Of a stretch of 64,000 nt of DNA, positions 52,596 to 62,155 are shown piece after piece. The translations under genes and the position numbers were made by a program. The notes beneath the pieces were generated by a model. The model saw only the letters and a program-made list of their open reading frames with translations. It searched no databases and had not been told where the DNA came from. The first letter of the stretch is position 1. Each line of letters begins with the position of its first letter. Source of the DNA: UBA1715 sp045615765 (GTDB lineage Bacteria; Bacteroidota; Bacteroidia; Bacteroidales; UBA1715); the NCBI GenBank assembly GCA_045615765.1, contig JAZLFM010000044.1, positions 1 through 64,000 of the forward strand, read 5' to 3'.

Positions 52596-53468
52596 GTGGA
52601 AGCAAGCGAATTACTAAAAAAAGTCAGAAAAATTGAGATAAAGACTCGTGGTCTTTCTCAAAATATTTTTGCGGGAGAGTATCATAGTTCTTTCAAAGGA
52701 CATGGTATGGCTTTTAGTGAAGTTCGTGAATATCAATACGGTGATGCGATTCGTGATATAGATTGGAATGTGACAGCTCGTCTTCATAAACCGTATGTAA
52801 AAGTGTTTGAAGAAGAACGCGAACTGACCGTTATGTTACTGATAGACATTAGTGGGTCGCAAGGTATAGGTTCTCGTACTAGAATTAAACGGGAATTGAT
52901 AACAGAAATTGCAGCAACGCTTTCGTTCTCAGCTATTCAAAATAATGATAAAATTGGTGTTTTGTTGTTTACCGACAAAGTTGAAAAACTTATTCTTCCA
53001 CAAAAAGGTCGTAAACATATCTTACGAATTATACGTGAATTGCTAGAATTTGAACCCGAGAGTAAAGGAACTGATATTCCGCTTGCTTTGGAATATTTTA
53101 CCAATATGATTAAACGTCGTTGTACGGCATTCGTAATATCGGATTTTAATGATAACCATTCTTTACAAGATCCGTTTTCCATTGCAAATAGAAAACACGA
53201 TGTTGTGGCAATTCGTGTCTTCGATAAAATGGAGTCAAGTCTTCCGAATGTTGGATTGATTCGTATGGTTGACTCTGAAACTGGTTTACAGAAATGGGTT
53301 GATACGAGTAGCTCGGCAACTCGTTTACAATTCGAAAATCATTATAAGACCAGAATGCAACAATTAGATGAAGCATTTATGAAATCTGGCGTGGAATATA
53401 CTTCGATACCTTGTGATGAAGATTTTGTACGTCCCTTGATGAATTTATTTAAAAGACGCCATATATGA
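52596..53468 (+). CDS. DUF58 protein of the bat operon
   Basis: A 290-residue protein with a VWA-like metal site. I chose GTG 52596, so the protein begins M-E-A-S-E-L-L, a usual start in this family; a TTG two codons upstream would add only two residues. The opening EIKTRGLS, HGMAFSEVREYQYGDAIRDIDWNVTAR (~45-70) and the MIDAS-like DISGS near residue 85 are diagnostic. It probably binds MoxR. The stop overlaps the next start (ATGA). Confidence 0.92.
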   Translation: MEASELLKKVRKIEIKTRGLSQNIFAGEYHSSFKGHGMAFSEVREYQYGDAIRDIDWNVTARLHKPYVKVFEEERELTVMLLIDISGSQGIGSRTRIKRELITEIAATLSFSAIQNNDKIGVLLFTDKVEKLILPQKGRKHILRIIRELLEFEPESKGTDIPLALEYFTNMIKRRCTAFVISDFNDNHSLQDPFSIANRKHDVVAIRVFDKMESSLPNVGLIRMVDSETGLQKWVDTSSSATRLQFENHYKTRMQQLDEAFMKSGVEYTSIPCDEDFVRPLMNLFKRRHI

Positions 53469-54409
53469 AAATCGTTCGAATCATATTATTTTGTCTTTTG
53501 GTGACGACATCGACTTTTGCCCAAACAATAAAAGTTGATGCGGTGCTTGATTCTACGCAAATGCTTATTGGCGAGCAAAGAAATCTTACTCTTTCTATAG
53601 AGTATAGAAAGCAAAATACATTGGTTTTACCGCAATTTGGCAAAGAATTGTCAAAAAATATTGTGGTTGTAGAACCTTTTTCGTTCGATACAGTACAAGC
53701 AAATGATAAAGATAAAAGAAAGTTGCAAACTGTAGTTACTATAAGTTGTTTCGACGAAGGGGAATATTCATTTGTGATAGGTCCATTTTTATATGGAAAC
53801 GATACGGTTTGGTCTAACCCTGTACAATTGTCTGTACAAACAATTGCAATAGACAGTACAACGACTTTACAACCTCTAAAACCGATACAAGTTCCACAGT
53901 ATTCATTTAAAGATTATGTATCTACAATTATTTGGGTAATAGTTATTTTACTTGTTATAGGTTTACTCGTATTTGTAGCCTGGACTATCTGGAAAAGGCG
54001 TGACAAAACGTCGTTTTTAGTGAAGAAGGAATTCCGTGAACAAGCAGATGTTAGAGCGTTACGAGAATTAGAAGAATTGAAGTCCATGAATCTTTGTGAA
54101 AAGGATGAATATAAGTCATTCTATACAGAGTTGACGAATATATTACGATCTTATTTCGGCGAAGTCCTTGATATTGATACATTTGAGAAAACATCGGATG
54201 AATTAATACAAGAAATAATGACAAGTGGCAAGGTTCCATTGTCGGTTATTCAGAATTTGCAAATAATATTGAGAGAAGCAGATTTTGTGAAATTTGCAAA
54301 ACATAAACCAACGGTAGAAACAGGCAATCTGCATTATGGCTTGTCTTTGTTTTGTATAAACGAAAGCAAATATCTTATTCAAAGGTTTACGGAAGCTGAA
54401 GGAAAATGA
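53465..54409 (+). CDS. Bat-operon membrane protein (DUF4381/BatD-like)
   Basis: A 314-residue protein with a signal peptide (ending TFAQ), a beta-rich periplasmic domain (~22-150), one membrane helix (~157-177) and a cytoplasmic tail of ~135 residues. The tail's segment YKSFYTELTNILRSYFGEVLDIDTFEKTSDEL recurs in BatD and DUF4381 proteins. Function is not known, but place and layout suggest a link between the periplasm and the MoxR/VWA complex. ATGA overlaps couple it to DUF58 and batA. Confidence 0.82.
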   Translation: MKIVRIILFCLLVTTSTFAQTIKVDAVLDSTQMLIGEQRNLTLSIEYRKQNTLVLPQFGKELSKNIVVVEPFSFDTVQANDKDKRKLQTVVTISCFDEGEYSFVIGPFLYGNDTVWSNPVQLSVQTIAIDSTTTLQPLKPIQVPQYSFKDYVSTIIWVIVILLVIGLLVFVAWTIWKRRDKTSFLVKKEFREQADVRALRELEELKSMNLCEKDEYKSFYTELTNILRSYFGEVLDIDTFEKTSDELIQEIMTSGKVPLSVIQNLQIILREADFVKFAKHKPTVETGNLHYGLSLFCINESKYLIQRFTEAEGK

Positions 54410-55407
54410 AAGAGGCTTTAACGAACATACAATACTATGTGTACGAGAATCCAGAATATTTCTGGTTGTTCTTGTTGTCTATACCTATTGTAGCTTGGTA
54501 TGTATGGAAATATACGGATTTATTCGCACAAGTTCGTTTTTCGTCTTCTCAGGATGTTGATATGCTCCCAAAAACATGGAAGCAATATTGCATTCATGTT
54601 CCATTTGTGTTACGCTTGATTGCTTCTGCTTGTGTAATTATTGCTTTAGCTCGACCAGTTTCTGTTGATACTTATTCGGATTCTACAACATACGGAGTTG
54701 ATATTGTTTTATCTATGGATGTTTCTTCGAGTATGTTGGCGATGGATTTAAAACCAAATAGAATAGAAGCTTCGAAGGATGTTGCGGCAAATTTTATAAA
54801 TAATAGACCGTTTGATAGAATGGGACTTGTTGTTTTTGCTTCAGAATGTTTTACCCAATGTCCACTTACAACCGACCATGTAACACTATTAAACTTGCTT
54901 GATAATCTAGAATGTGGAATGTTGGAGGATGGAACGGCAATTGGTATGGGACTGGCGCTTGCTGTAAATCGTTTAAAAGATAGTAAGGCAATAAGTAAGG
55001 TCATTGTTTTACTTACCGATGGCGATAATAATAGTGGTGAAATAGAACCTCTTACGGCTGCGGAACTTGCTGCAAAATACGGAATCCGTGTTTATACGAT
55101 AGGGGTCGGACGAAATGGTGAGGTTCCGTATCCTACACAATATGGAACTCAAATGATTCCAAATACATTTGACGAAACTGCGTTGGTTAAAATTGCTAAA
55201 ATGACGGATGGTAAATATTTCCGTGCAACAAATAAGAAAGAATTGGTAAAAATCTACGAAACGATAGATTCGTTGGAAAAGACAAAAATAGAAGACTATA
55301 AATTCACTCAAAAGAAAGATGAATTTATGCCATTTGTTCTTTTAGCGCTTCTTTTGTTGGCGTTGGATTGTATCTTGTCTCAAACAATTTGTAAACGATT
55401 TCCATAA
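54406..55407 (+). CDS. batA: VWA-domain membrane protein BatA
   Basis: Membrane-anchored von Willebrand A protein; the Bat set was named for aerotolerance in Bacteroides. N-terminal helices (~15-35 and ~63-83) precede the VWA domain (~95-280). The MIDAS motif is DVSSS near residue 105, with a conserved DLKPNRIEASK. A C-terminal helix is at ~310-330. It overlaps its neighbours by four and one bases. Confidence 0.93.
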   Translation: MKEALTNIQYYVYENPEYFWLFLLSIPIVAWYVWKYTDLFAQVRFSSSQDVDMLPKTWKQYCIHVPFVLRLIASACVIIALARPVSVDTYSDSTTYGVDIVLSMDVSSSMLAMDLKPNRIEASKDVAANFINNRPFDRMGLVVFASECFTQCPLTTDHVTLLNLLDNLECGMLEDGTAIGMGLALAVNRLKDSKAISKVIVLLTDGDNNSGEIEPLTAAELAAKYGIRVYTIGVGRNGEVPYPTQYGTQMIPNTFDETALVKIAKMTDGKYFRATNKKELVKIYETIDSLEKTKIEDYKFTQKKDEFMPFVLLALLLLALDCILSQTICKRFP

Positions 55408-56456
55408 TGATGAACGAAGCAGTTTTTCGGTTTGCTTTTCCTGAACACTTATATGCGTTAATAGGTGTTGGAGTCTTTATTGTCGTTCGAATTGTATTTT
55501 TCTTAATTGAACGTAAACGCTTGTTGGCTTTTGCCGATAAGGATAAATTGTCGGTTCTTATTCCGGATTATTCTCCTTTTCGAAAGTTTGTGAAGTTTTC
55601 ATTATTGGTATTAGCTTCGATTTTTCTGATTATTGCATGGTCGCGTCCGCAATATGGTGTAAAAAAACAAAACATAAAGAAGAAAGGTGTTGAGATTGCC
55701 ATTGCTTTGGATGTTTCCAATAGTATGCTTGCCGAGGATATTAAACCAAATAGAATAGAGAAAGCAAAATTTTCTATTCAGCGAATCATCAATAAACTTG
55801 ATCAAAATAAAGTTAGCATAATAACTTTTGCTGGTGATGCCTATATTCAATTGCCAATGACAACAGATGTTGGGGCGTCGAAATTATTCCTGCAGAATAT
55901 TAGTACTAATATGATGGACAAACAGGGAACGGCAATAGGTGCAGCAATATCGAAGTGTATGCGTTCTTTTTCGGGAAACGAAAAAACAGCGAAAACTATT
56001 ATTGTTATTAGTGATGGCGAAAATCATGAAGATGATGCTGTTGCAATGGCAAAACAAGCAAGAGAAAAAGGTGTGGTGATTCATACGGTTGGTATGGGAA
56101 CGACTTCGGGTGTTCCTATTCCTATTCGAAATCAATATGGACAAACAAATTTTTTGATGGATAGGAATGGAAGTCCTGTTACTACTAAATTGAATGAACA
56201 AATGTTGCAAGAAATTGCAGCAGCAGGTGGTGGAATTTATTCGCGAGAAGAGTTCTCTCCTATATTGCGTGCATTGGATGATATGGAGAAAAGCGATTTT
56301 GAGTCAAAAGACTTCTCTGTGTATAATGAACGATTCCAAATATTTTTATTGTTAGGTCTTGTCTGTTTAATTATAGATTTCTTTGTCTTAGAACGAAAAA
56401 ATCATTGGTTAAAGGATATAAATGTTTTCAATTTGAGAATAGGGGCAAAAAAATGA
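55407..56456 (+). CDS. batB: VWA-domain membrane protein BatB
   Basis: Second VWA protein of the operon, 349 residues, similar in layout to BatA. Helices at ~8-33 and ~58-78 precede the VWA domain with MIDAS DVSNS near residue 104 and DIKPNRIEKAK. A final helix at ~308-332 anchors the C-terminus. BatA and BatB likely form a hetero-complex, but no partner is shown by sequence. Overlaps batA by one base and batC by four. Confidence 0.93.
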   Translation: MMNEAVFRFAFPEHLYALIGVGVFIVVRIVFFLIERKRLLAFADKDKLSVLIPDYSPFRKFVKFSLLVLASIFLIIAWSRPQYGVKKQNIKKKGVEIAIALDVSNSMLAEDIKPNRIEKAKFSIQRIINKLDQNKVSIITFAGDAYIQLPMTTDVGASKLFLQNISTNMMDKQGTAIGAAISKCMRSFSGNEKTAKTIIVISDGENHEDDAVAMAKQAREKGVVIHTVGMGTTSGVPIPIRNQYGQTNFLMDRNGSPVTTKLNEQMLQEIAAAGGGIYSREEFSPILRALDDMEKSDFESKDFSVYNERFQIFLLLGLVCLIIDFFVLERKNHWLKDINVFNLRIGAKK

Positions 56457-57121
56457 GTATAAGACAGTACATATTTTTAATGTTTGTATTGATGTTGGGA
56501 ACAAATTGTTTCTCTCAAACGGATAATCGTCCGTTGTTGGAAAAAGGAAATTCTTTTTATTCCAAGGGAGATTTCCGAAATGCTGCAGTACAATATAAAC
56601 ATGCTTGTCAGTTGGATTCAACATCGTTTGATGCTTGGTATAATTTTGGAAATGCTTTGTGCGAAATGCAAAAATATATCTTGGCAAATGAAGCTTACGA
56701 AAAAGCTCTTCGTTGTACTAATGATAAAATATTGAAGTCAAATGTGTTCCATAATGTTGGGAATGTATATTTTCAGCAAGAACAATATGAAAAAGCAGTT
56801 GTTGCGTATAAACAATCGCTTTTGCTAAATTCTAAAGCTGATGATACGAGAATAAATTTAGCTTTAGCTCAAGCAGAGTTGAAAAAGCAACAAAATGCGG
56901 AAAATGAAAATAAAGATAAAAAACAAGAAGAAAAACCAAAAGTTACGGAGTTTGCAAAAGAATGCTTAAAGAAAGCAATGGATTTTGTGGCTCAAGGTAA
57001 GTTTAAAGAAGCCCTAACTGTTTTGGAAGAAGGATTGAAAAAGGATAAAACTGTTTCGCAATATTCTGATGTTATTCAAAAATTACAAGGTGTTGTAGAA
57101 ATATTACAGAAAAACGAATAA
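56453..57121 (+). CDS. batC: TPR protein BatC
   Basis: Started at ATG 56453 (MSIRQYIF), overlapping batB by ATGA; this gives a signal peptide that an earlier in-frame ATG lacks. It is 222 residues with about four TPR repeats (from ~25; FDAWYNFGNALCEMQKY, NVGNVYFQQEQYEKAV) and a Lys/Glu/Asn-rich hinge at ~145-165. It is probably a periplasmic scaffold binding other Bat proteins. Confidence 0.9.
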   Translation: MSIRQYIFLMFVLMLGTNCFSQTDNRPLLEKGNSFYSKGDFRNAAVQYKHACQLDSTSFDAWYNFGNALCEMQKYILANEAYEKALRCTNDKILKSNVFHNVGNVYFQQEQYEKAVVAYKQSLLLNSKADDTRINLALAQAELKKQQNAENENKDKKQEEKPKVTEFAKECLKKAMDFVAQGKFKEALTVLEEGLKKDKTVSQYSDVIQKLQGVVEILQKNE

Positions 57122-57687
57122 TGAAAAAATTAGCTGTCATATTACTTTTTATAGGAATCGTTGTCACTTGTTACGGGCAACGTACAGCGCAAGAATATTT
57201 TACCCTTTCTTCGCAGTTATATGTAGCAAATCAACAAGAACAAGCGTTATATACAGTTTCACGTGGTTGTGAATTATTTGAGTCTGATTCCTCTTTAGCA
57301 CAGCTAAAACGATTGATAGAAGGAAAAAAGAATGATAAAAAAAATCAGAAGAATAATCAGAACGATAATAAAGACGATAATCAGCAAAATCAAGATAATC
57401 AGTCTGGTCAAAATGGTGATGACCAAAAACAGCAACAAGATAAACAAAACGGAGATCAAGGAAACCAAGGTCAACAAGGACAAGACCAAAAAGAACAACA
57501 ATCACAAATGGGTAAACAATCGGAAGAAAATCCTCAGGATAAAAAAGATTCAAAAGGACAAATTTCTACTGTACAAGCCGAGGCTTTGCTTGATGCTATA
57601 GAAAATAATGATAAAGCTGTGCAACAACGAATGATGTTGCAACAAAAGAATAAAAAGAAAAATTCCTATATCGATAAAAACTGGTAA
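57121..57687 (+). CDS. Q/N/D-rich secreted protein of the bat operon, unknown function
   Basis: A 188-residue protein with signal peptide (MKKLAVILLFIGIVVTCYG), a short helical TPR-like segment (~22-65), a low-complexity Gln/Asn/Asp/Lys run (~70-145) and a conserved-looking C-terminus (EALLDAIENNDKAVQQRM... IDKNW). The final Asn-Trp with the preceding LLDAI resembles the C-terminal end of BatC-type TPR proteins. It may be the C-terminal part of BatC split off as its own gene, or a new member. Coupled to both neighbours by one-base overlaps. Confidence 0.7.
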   Translation: MKKLAVILLFIGIVVTCYGQRTAQEYFTLSSQLYVANQQEQALYTVSRGCELFESDSSLAQLKRLIEGKKNDKKNQKNNQNDNKDDNQQNQDNQSGQNGDDQKQQQDKQNGDQGNQGQQGQDQKEQQSQMGKQSEENPQDKKDSKGQISTVQAEALLDAIENNDKAVQQRMMLQQKNKKKNSYIDKNW

Positions 57688-59522
57688 TGAAACGATTCTC
57701 TATATTTTTTACAATATTTCTGTTGTTATTATCGAGTGTGTTTGCTCAAGATATAACAATAACTGTTAGCGCTCCAAAAGTAGTAGAAGAGGGGGCTCTC
57801 TTCCACGTGCGTTATTCTATAAACACAGAACCTGGAAATATGTTTTCGATAGAAACTTGTAATGAAATACAAGCTTCTGGCAGACCTCAAACTGGTTCAA
57901 GTAGTAGCATCAGTATTGTGAATGGTCAAGTCTCGAAATCGCATACTTATACTGAAACTCGACAATTCCGTGCCTTAAAGAAAGGAACCTATCCTATACC
58001 TGTAGCAACAGTAAAAATCGATGGCAAAACATATAGTAGTAAATCACAATCTGTTGAGGTCGTTGATCGTAGTTCAGGCGTTGCAAGTCAAAATAATCAA
58101 CAGAGTAGTAGCAATACTTATAGTGGCGGACAAGCGGTTCCTACCGATGAACCAAAACCAACTTCTGCTAGCGATGAGGTCTTTGCTCGAGTGTTTGTTA
58201 ATAAAACATCGGCTTACATTGGTGAACCCATTCTTGCAACCATAAAATTATATACTCAAAAAGATATTGCGGGATTAAACGATTATACTTTGCCTGATTT
58301 TAATGGATTCTTTAAGCGTGTGTTGGAACAACCTCAGAAGTTAGATTATAAAGAAGAAGTTATTGATGGCAAACAATATTATTCAATTTTATTCCAACGA
58401 GTTGTTATATTCCCTCAAAAGGAAGGTAAAATGACAATATCTCCTTTTAAAGTTAATTGTGATATTGTGTCGGGATATGTATCGACTGGATTTTGGGGAT
58501 TTGGACAACGAAAAATAGAAAGTAAAAAACTTGAAAGTAAACCGGTTACAATTACGGTGAAGCCATTCCCTGCCGGGAAAGATGCTTCGTTTACTGGAGC
58601 TGTTGGAAAAATGTCTTTGTCGGCAACTACGGATGTGAATACCATTCCTGCAAATGAGGCATTTGCGTTCAAAGTTGTTGTAAAAGGTGAGGGAAATCTA
58701 TCGTTGTTGCCTAAACCTGTCATTGCTTTTCCACAAGATTTTGAGGTGTATGATCCAAAAACAGTTGACAATTTCTCCATAACTTCTACTGGCGACAAAG
58801 GTTCGAAAACTTTTGAGTATGTTGTAATTCCACGTCATGAAGGTAGTTTTGAAATTCCAAGTGTGAAAATGCAAGTTTTTAATCCGGAAACGAAGACATA
58901 TTCTATGTTATCTACAGATCCAATAACAATCTCTGTTACCAAAGGGACTAATTCCGGTGGCGTTGTTTCAAACTATACTCCTGTAACCAAGGAAGATGTA
59001 CAATTTAGCAATGACATTCAATTTATAAAAACTGGTGATTTACAATTAGAAAAAAAGCAATCTTTCTTTTTTAGAAGTTCAACATATTGGTTGTTGATGC
59101 TTTTGTCTGTTGTTGCAACTATTATTGTGATTTTGTTTATGCGCAGACAAATAAGTATGCAAAGCGATGTCTCTCGAATGAAAAATAAGCGTGCAAATAA
59201 AGAATCGCAAAAACGCTTGAAAACGGCACGCAAGTATCTTGATGAAAATAATATCGGTTTATTCTATGATGAAATTGCAAAAGCTCTATGGGGATATATT
59301 GGTGATAAATTTACATTGGAACAAATTGATTTAACTACCGACAAGATAAAAGAAACGTTGATGCAAAAAGGCATTGAAGATTCATTAATTGAAGAATTGA
59401 TACAAGTAATACACCAATGTGAATTTGCTCGTTTCGCACCGTCTTCTTCTGCAGAAGGTCGTGAACAATTATTCTTGCAAGCTGCTGAGGTTATTCAAAA
59501 ATTTGAACAAAAAAAGAAATAA
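57687..59522 (+). CDS. batD: BatD, large membrane protein of the bat operon
   Basis: A 611-residue protein with signal peptide (SSVFAQ), several beta-sandwich domains (~22-450), a Ser/Asn-rich linker around residue 135, one membrane helix (~470-490) and a cytoplasmic helical tail. The tail segment KALWGYIGDKFTLEQIDLTTDKI matches the one in the DUF4381-like protein of this operon. It probably spans the inner membrane and joins the periplasmic TPR proteins to the cytoplasm. Confidence 0.9.
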   Translation: MKRFSIFFTIFLLLLSSVFAQDITITVSAPKVVEEGALFHVRYSINTEPGNMFSIETCNEIQASGRPQTGSSSSISIVNGQVSKSHTYTETRQFRALKKGTYPIPVATVKIDGKTYSSKSQSVEVVDRSSGVASQNNQQSSSNTYSGGQAVPTDEPKPTSASDEVFARVFVNKTSAYIGEPILATIKLYTQKDIAGLNDYTLPDFNGFFKRVLEQPQKLDYKEEVIDGKQYYSILFQRVVIFPQKEGKMTISPFKVNCDIVSGYVSTGFWGFGQRKIESKKLESKPVTITVKPFPAGKDASFTGAVGKMSLSATTDVNTIPANEAFAFKVVVKGEGNLSLLPKPVIAFPQDFEVYDPKTVDNFSITSTGDKGSKTFEYVVIPRHEGSFEIPSVKMQVFNPETKTYSMLSTDPITISVTKGTNSGGVVSNYTPVTKEDVQFSNDIQFIKTGDLQLEKKQSFFFRSSTYWLLMLLSVVATIIVILFMRRQISMQSDVSRMKNKRANKESQKRLKTARKYLDENNIGLFYDEIAKALWGYIGDKFTLEQIDLTTDKIKETLMQKGIEDSLIEELIQVIHQCEFARFAPSSSAEGREQLFLQAAEVIQKFEQKKK

Positions 59523-59524
59523 TA

Positions 59525-60286
59525 ATGAAGCGTTTACTTTCTATTATAGTTTTGATGGTTGTTGGTCTTGTGTCTATGGCACAAGGTAATTCAGCTATGT
59601 CGATTTCGGAACAAATAAACGAATTATACAAGGCGAAGGAGTATAAGCAAATGATAGATCTTTGTGAACAAAAACTTGCAGAAGGTCAACAAAGTGCGTT
59701 TTTGCTGTATAATTTAGGAAATGCTTATTTTAAATATGAAAATATGCCGAAAGCAATAGTTAATTACGAACGTGCTGCTCTTTTAGCTCCAAATGATTCG
59801 GATATTCAACATAACTTAGCATTTGCTTATGCACAACAAACAGACAATATAGAACATTTGTCTTTGGGATTTTTACCTCGAATATATCAAAAAGTATATC
59901 GATTATGTTCTGTCGATGTTTGGGCTGGATTTACTTTGTTTTTCTTATTGTTGTTCTGTGTTTGTTTGTGTTTATTCCTATTTGCTGAAAAACTATTAGT
60001 TCGAAAATTATCGTTGTTTTCAATGATTTTTGGTTTGTTGTTTGGTTTGATTTCTTTCTGTTTTGCTCAATCTCGTTATTCAGAACTTACATCTCATGAG
60101 TATGCTATAGTAATGGAGCCAACAACAAGTATAAAAACAGAACCAATGTCAACGGCTATGGATTTAGCAACAATACACGGCGGAATTAAAGTGAAAATAT
60201 CCGACGAAGCGTTTGGTTGGTATAAGGTTCAATTAGGAAATGGAAAAGAAGGTTGGATTTTAGCTCAATCTGTTGAACGAATCTAA
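59525..60286 (+). CDS. batE: BatE, TPR-SH3 membrane protein
   Basis: The last gene of the bat operon, 253 residues. A signal peptide (ending SMAQ) is followed by two TPRs (~28-100; LLYNLGNAYFKYENMPKAIVNYERAALLAPND), two membrane helices (~130-185) and a bacterial SH3 domain (~200-253; IHGGIKVKISDEAFGWYKVQLGNGKEGWI). SH3b domains often bind peptidoglycan. It ends two bases from the convergent GH16 gene. Confidence 0.92.
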   Translation: MKRLLSIIVLMVVGLVSMAQGNSAMSISEQINELYKAKEYKQMIDLCEQKLAEGQQSAFLLYNLGNAYFKYENMPKAIVNYERAALLAPNDSDIQHNLAFAYAQQTDNIEHLSLGFLPRIYQKVYRLCSVDVWAGFTLFFLLLFCVCLCLFLFAEKLLVRKLSLFSMIFGLLFGLISFCFAQSRYSELTSHEYAIVMEPTTSIKTEPMSTAMDLATIHGGIKVKISDEAFGWYKVQLGNGKEGWILAQSVERI

Positions 60287-60288
60287 TT

Positions 60289-61074
60289 TTATTTTTCAAA
60301 TACCCGTATGTAATCAACGAACATAGTGTCGCTGAAATTTTTGTCGGTAGGATAGTGGTTCTTATTTGTTACTGCTAGATTAAAAATAAAACGGACAGGG
60401 TCTATAACTCCATGTTTTTTTGTTGTTCTAATTTTCTTTCCATCCACGTACCAGATTATCGCATTTTCATTCCATAAAATTGCGTATGTATGCCAATCGG
60501 TATATGTAAATTTTCGTATGGCTTTTTGTTTGTAATAAATGTTTCCGTCAGGATATTGGATATGTATGTTTGTTGTTATAACATTTTCAGGTTTATATCC
60601 TAACATTTCAAATATGTCGATTTCTGCTGCATTTACATTGTTGGTGGTTTGCTCAAAAGTCCAAAATGCAGGCCAAAGTCCAAATCTGTATGGCATTTTT
60701 ATTCGTGCCTCTATGTAGCCATATTGAGTCGCATATTTCGGTTTCGATTCTATCCAACCACTGATGAATTCGTGATTACCTTTTTTGCAGGTTCCACAAC
60801 TGCCAGGATTGCTTATTTGTATATTCTCTGGACAATCAACAACAGTGTCTTGGATTACAATGCAAAGAGAACCGTCTTTGCAAAAAACTTGTTCTTTCTT
60901 ATACAATTGTGGTTCACCATAATGGTCGCTATAGTCGGCAATCGTCCACATGGCAGTGTTAAGGCTGTCAAAATTGTCGTACCATAATAGCTTTCTGCTT
61001 GATTTGTTTGCTATTTGTGCTGTTGCAGATATACTAAAGTAAATTATGCTAAAAAGAACAAGAAAACGTTTCAT
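60289..61074 (-). CDS. GH16 family glycoside hydrolase (laminarinase/lichenase-like)
   Basis: Secreted endo-beta-1,3(4)-glucanase-like enzyme of 261 residues. A signal peptide ends near SATAQ (residue 20). The GH16 motif EIDIFE holds Glu151 (nucleophile), Asp153 and Glu156 (acid/base), with the extra Phe-Glu spacing of the beta-1,3-glucanase group. The jelly-roll fold is supported by YGYIEARIKMP and DWHTYAILWNENAIIWYVDG. It has no T9SS tail, and its substrate could also be a galactan or xyloglucan. Confidence 0.9.
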   Translation of the reverse strand: MKRFLVLFSIIYFSISATAQIANKSSRKLLWYDNFDSLNTAMWTIADYSDHYGEPQLYKKEQVFCKDGSLCIVIQDTVVDCPENIQISNPGSCGTCKKGNHEFISGWIESKPKYATQYGYIEARIKMPYRFGLWPAFWTFEQTTNNVNAAEIDIFEMLGYKPENVITTNIHIQYPDGNIYYKQKAIRKFTYTDWHTYAILWNENAIIWYVDGKKIRTTKKHGVIDPVRFIFNLAVTNKNHYPTDKNFSDTMFVDYIRVFEK

Positions 61075-61095
61075 AATGTATTATTATATAGATAA

Positions 61096-61128
61096 AAAAA
61101 GGGAATCTCATATTGAAATTCCCTTTTT
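61096..61128. terminator. Bidirectional terminator between korB and GH16
   Basis: An 11-base-pair stem (61096-61106 with 61118-61128, AAAAAGGGAAT) with an 11-base loop has A and T runs at its ends. It lies 17 bases after the korB stop, before the GH16 start. Confidence 0.75.
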
Positions 61129-61145
61129 AATGATGAGAGAGTTAT

Positions 61146-62147
61146 TTATTTAACTTCCCATGTGTCATTTGTCATAAGTAATTCTTCGAAGTTGTGATAT
61201 TTCTTCTTGCTTGAAACTTCTTCGATTTGTGCGTCAACTGCATCATTGTATGTAGGAGCATCAACATCACGAATCACACCAAGTGCGATAGGGAAATCAG
61301 GTCCTTCCATTAATGCAAGTTTTAGTTGCAAAGTATTGTCTTCGCAATGCGCATCGTGAACAAGGATATCATCCATAGTGTAACCATCTTGGCCGATTGT
61401 TACAACTTTAATTCCGAAACCATCTTGAACAAGGCCTTTTTCGTTGTTTTCTCCAAAAACCATTTTTTCGCCATGTTTCAAATAAATAGCATTTTTTGCT
61501 CGTTCTTCTGGTTTGTAAACACTTGCATGAGTACCATCGTTGAAGATAACACAGTTTTGTAGAATTTCACATACAGAAGCACCTTTGTGTGCTTGTGCAG
61601 CTTTTAGAATTTCTACAGTTCCTGCAGCATCTGTCGCAACGGCTCTTGCAAAGAAATGTCCACGTGCACCAAAGCAAAGTTCTGCTGGACGGAATGGATC
61701 TTCTACAGTTCCATAAGGAGAAGATTTACTAACAAATCCACGAGGAGATGTTGGAGAATATTGACCTTTTGTTAAACCATAGATACGGTTGTTCAATAAT
61801 ATCATATTAAGGTCAATGTTACGACGGTTTGCATGGATGAAGTGGTTACCTCCAATTGCTAGTCCGTCACCATCACCAGATATTTGCCATACTGTAAGTT
61901 TTGGATTTGCAACTTTACAACCTGTAGCAATAGCTGCAGCACGGCCATGGATAGTATTCATTCCGTATGTTGCCATATAGTGTGGCAAACGGCTAGAACA
62001 ACCAATACCAGAAATTACTGCAGTATCTTGTGGAGCTACTCCGATTTCTGCCATAGCTTTTTGCAATGAAGCCAAGAAAAAGTGGTCACCACATCCTGGA
62101 CACCAACGAGGTTGTCCTTTTTTAAAGTCTTTTGCTGTATATTCCAT
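61146..62147 (-). CDS. korB: 2-oxoacid:ferredoxin oxidoreductase, beta subunit
   Basis: TPP-binding subunit that with KorA oxidises 2-oxoglutarate (or another 2-oxoacid) with reduction of ferredoxin. The 333 residues have the cluster/TPP motif RWCPGCGDHFF near residue 15 and the TPP motif SGDGDGLAIGGNH(x)14N near 90. Signature GIGCSSR near 47. A GAGGAGA sequence before the start is unusually strong for this phylum. It lies 15 bases after korA. Confidence 0.95.
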   Translation of the reverse strand: MEYTAKDFKKGQPRWCPGCGDHFFLASLQKAMAEIGVAPQDTAVISGIGCSSRLPHYMATYGMNTIHGRAAAIATGCKVANPKLTVWQISGDGDGLAIGGNHFIHANRRNIDLNMILLNNRIYGLTKGQYSPTSPRGFVSKSSPYGTVEDPFRPAELCFGARGHFFARAVATDAAGTVEILKAAQAHKGASVCEILQNCVIFNDGTHASVYKPEERAKNAIYLKHGEKMVFGENNEKGLVQDGFGIKVVTIGQDGYTMDDILVHDAHCEDNTLQLKLALMEGPDFPIALGVIRDVDAPTYNDAVDAQIEEVSSKKKYHNFEELLMTNDTWEVK

Positions 62148-62155
62148 TTTTATTA

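Noticed and set aside
57200..57601. Long frames on both strands over the Q/N-rich gene
   Set aside because: They arise from the biased composition of the gene at 57121-57687, which has a signal peptide and proper overlaps.
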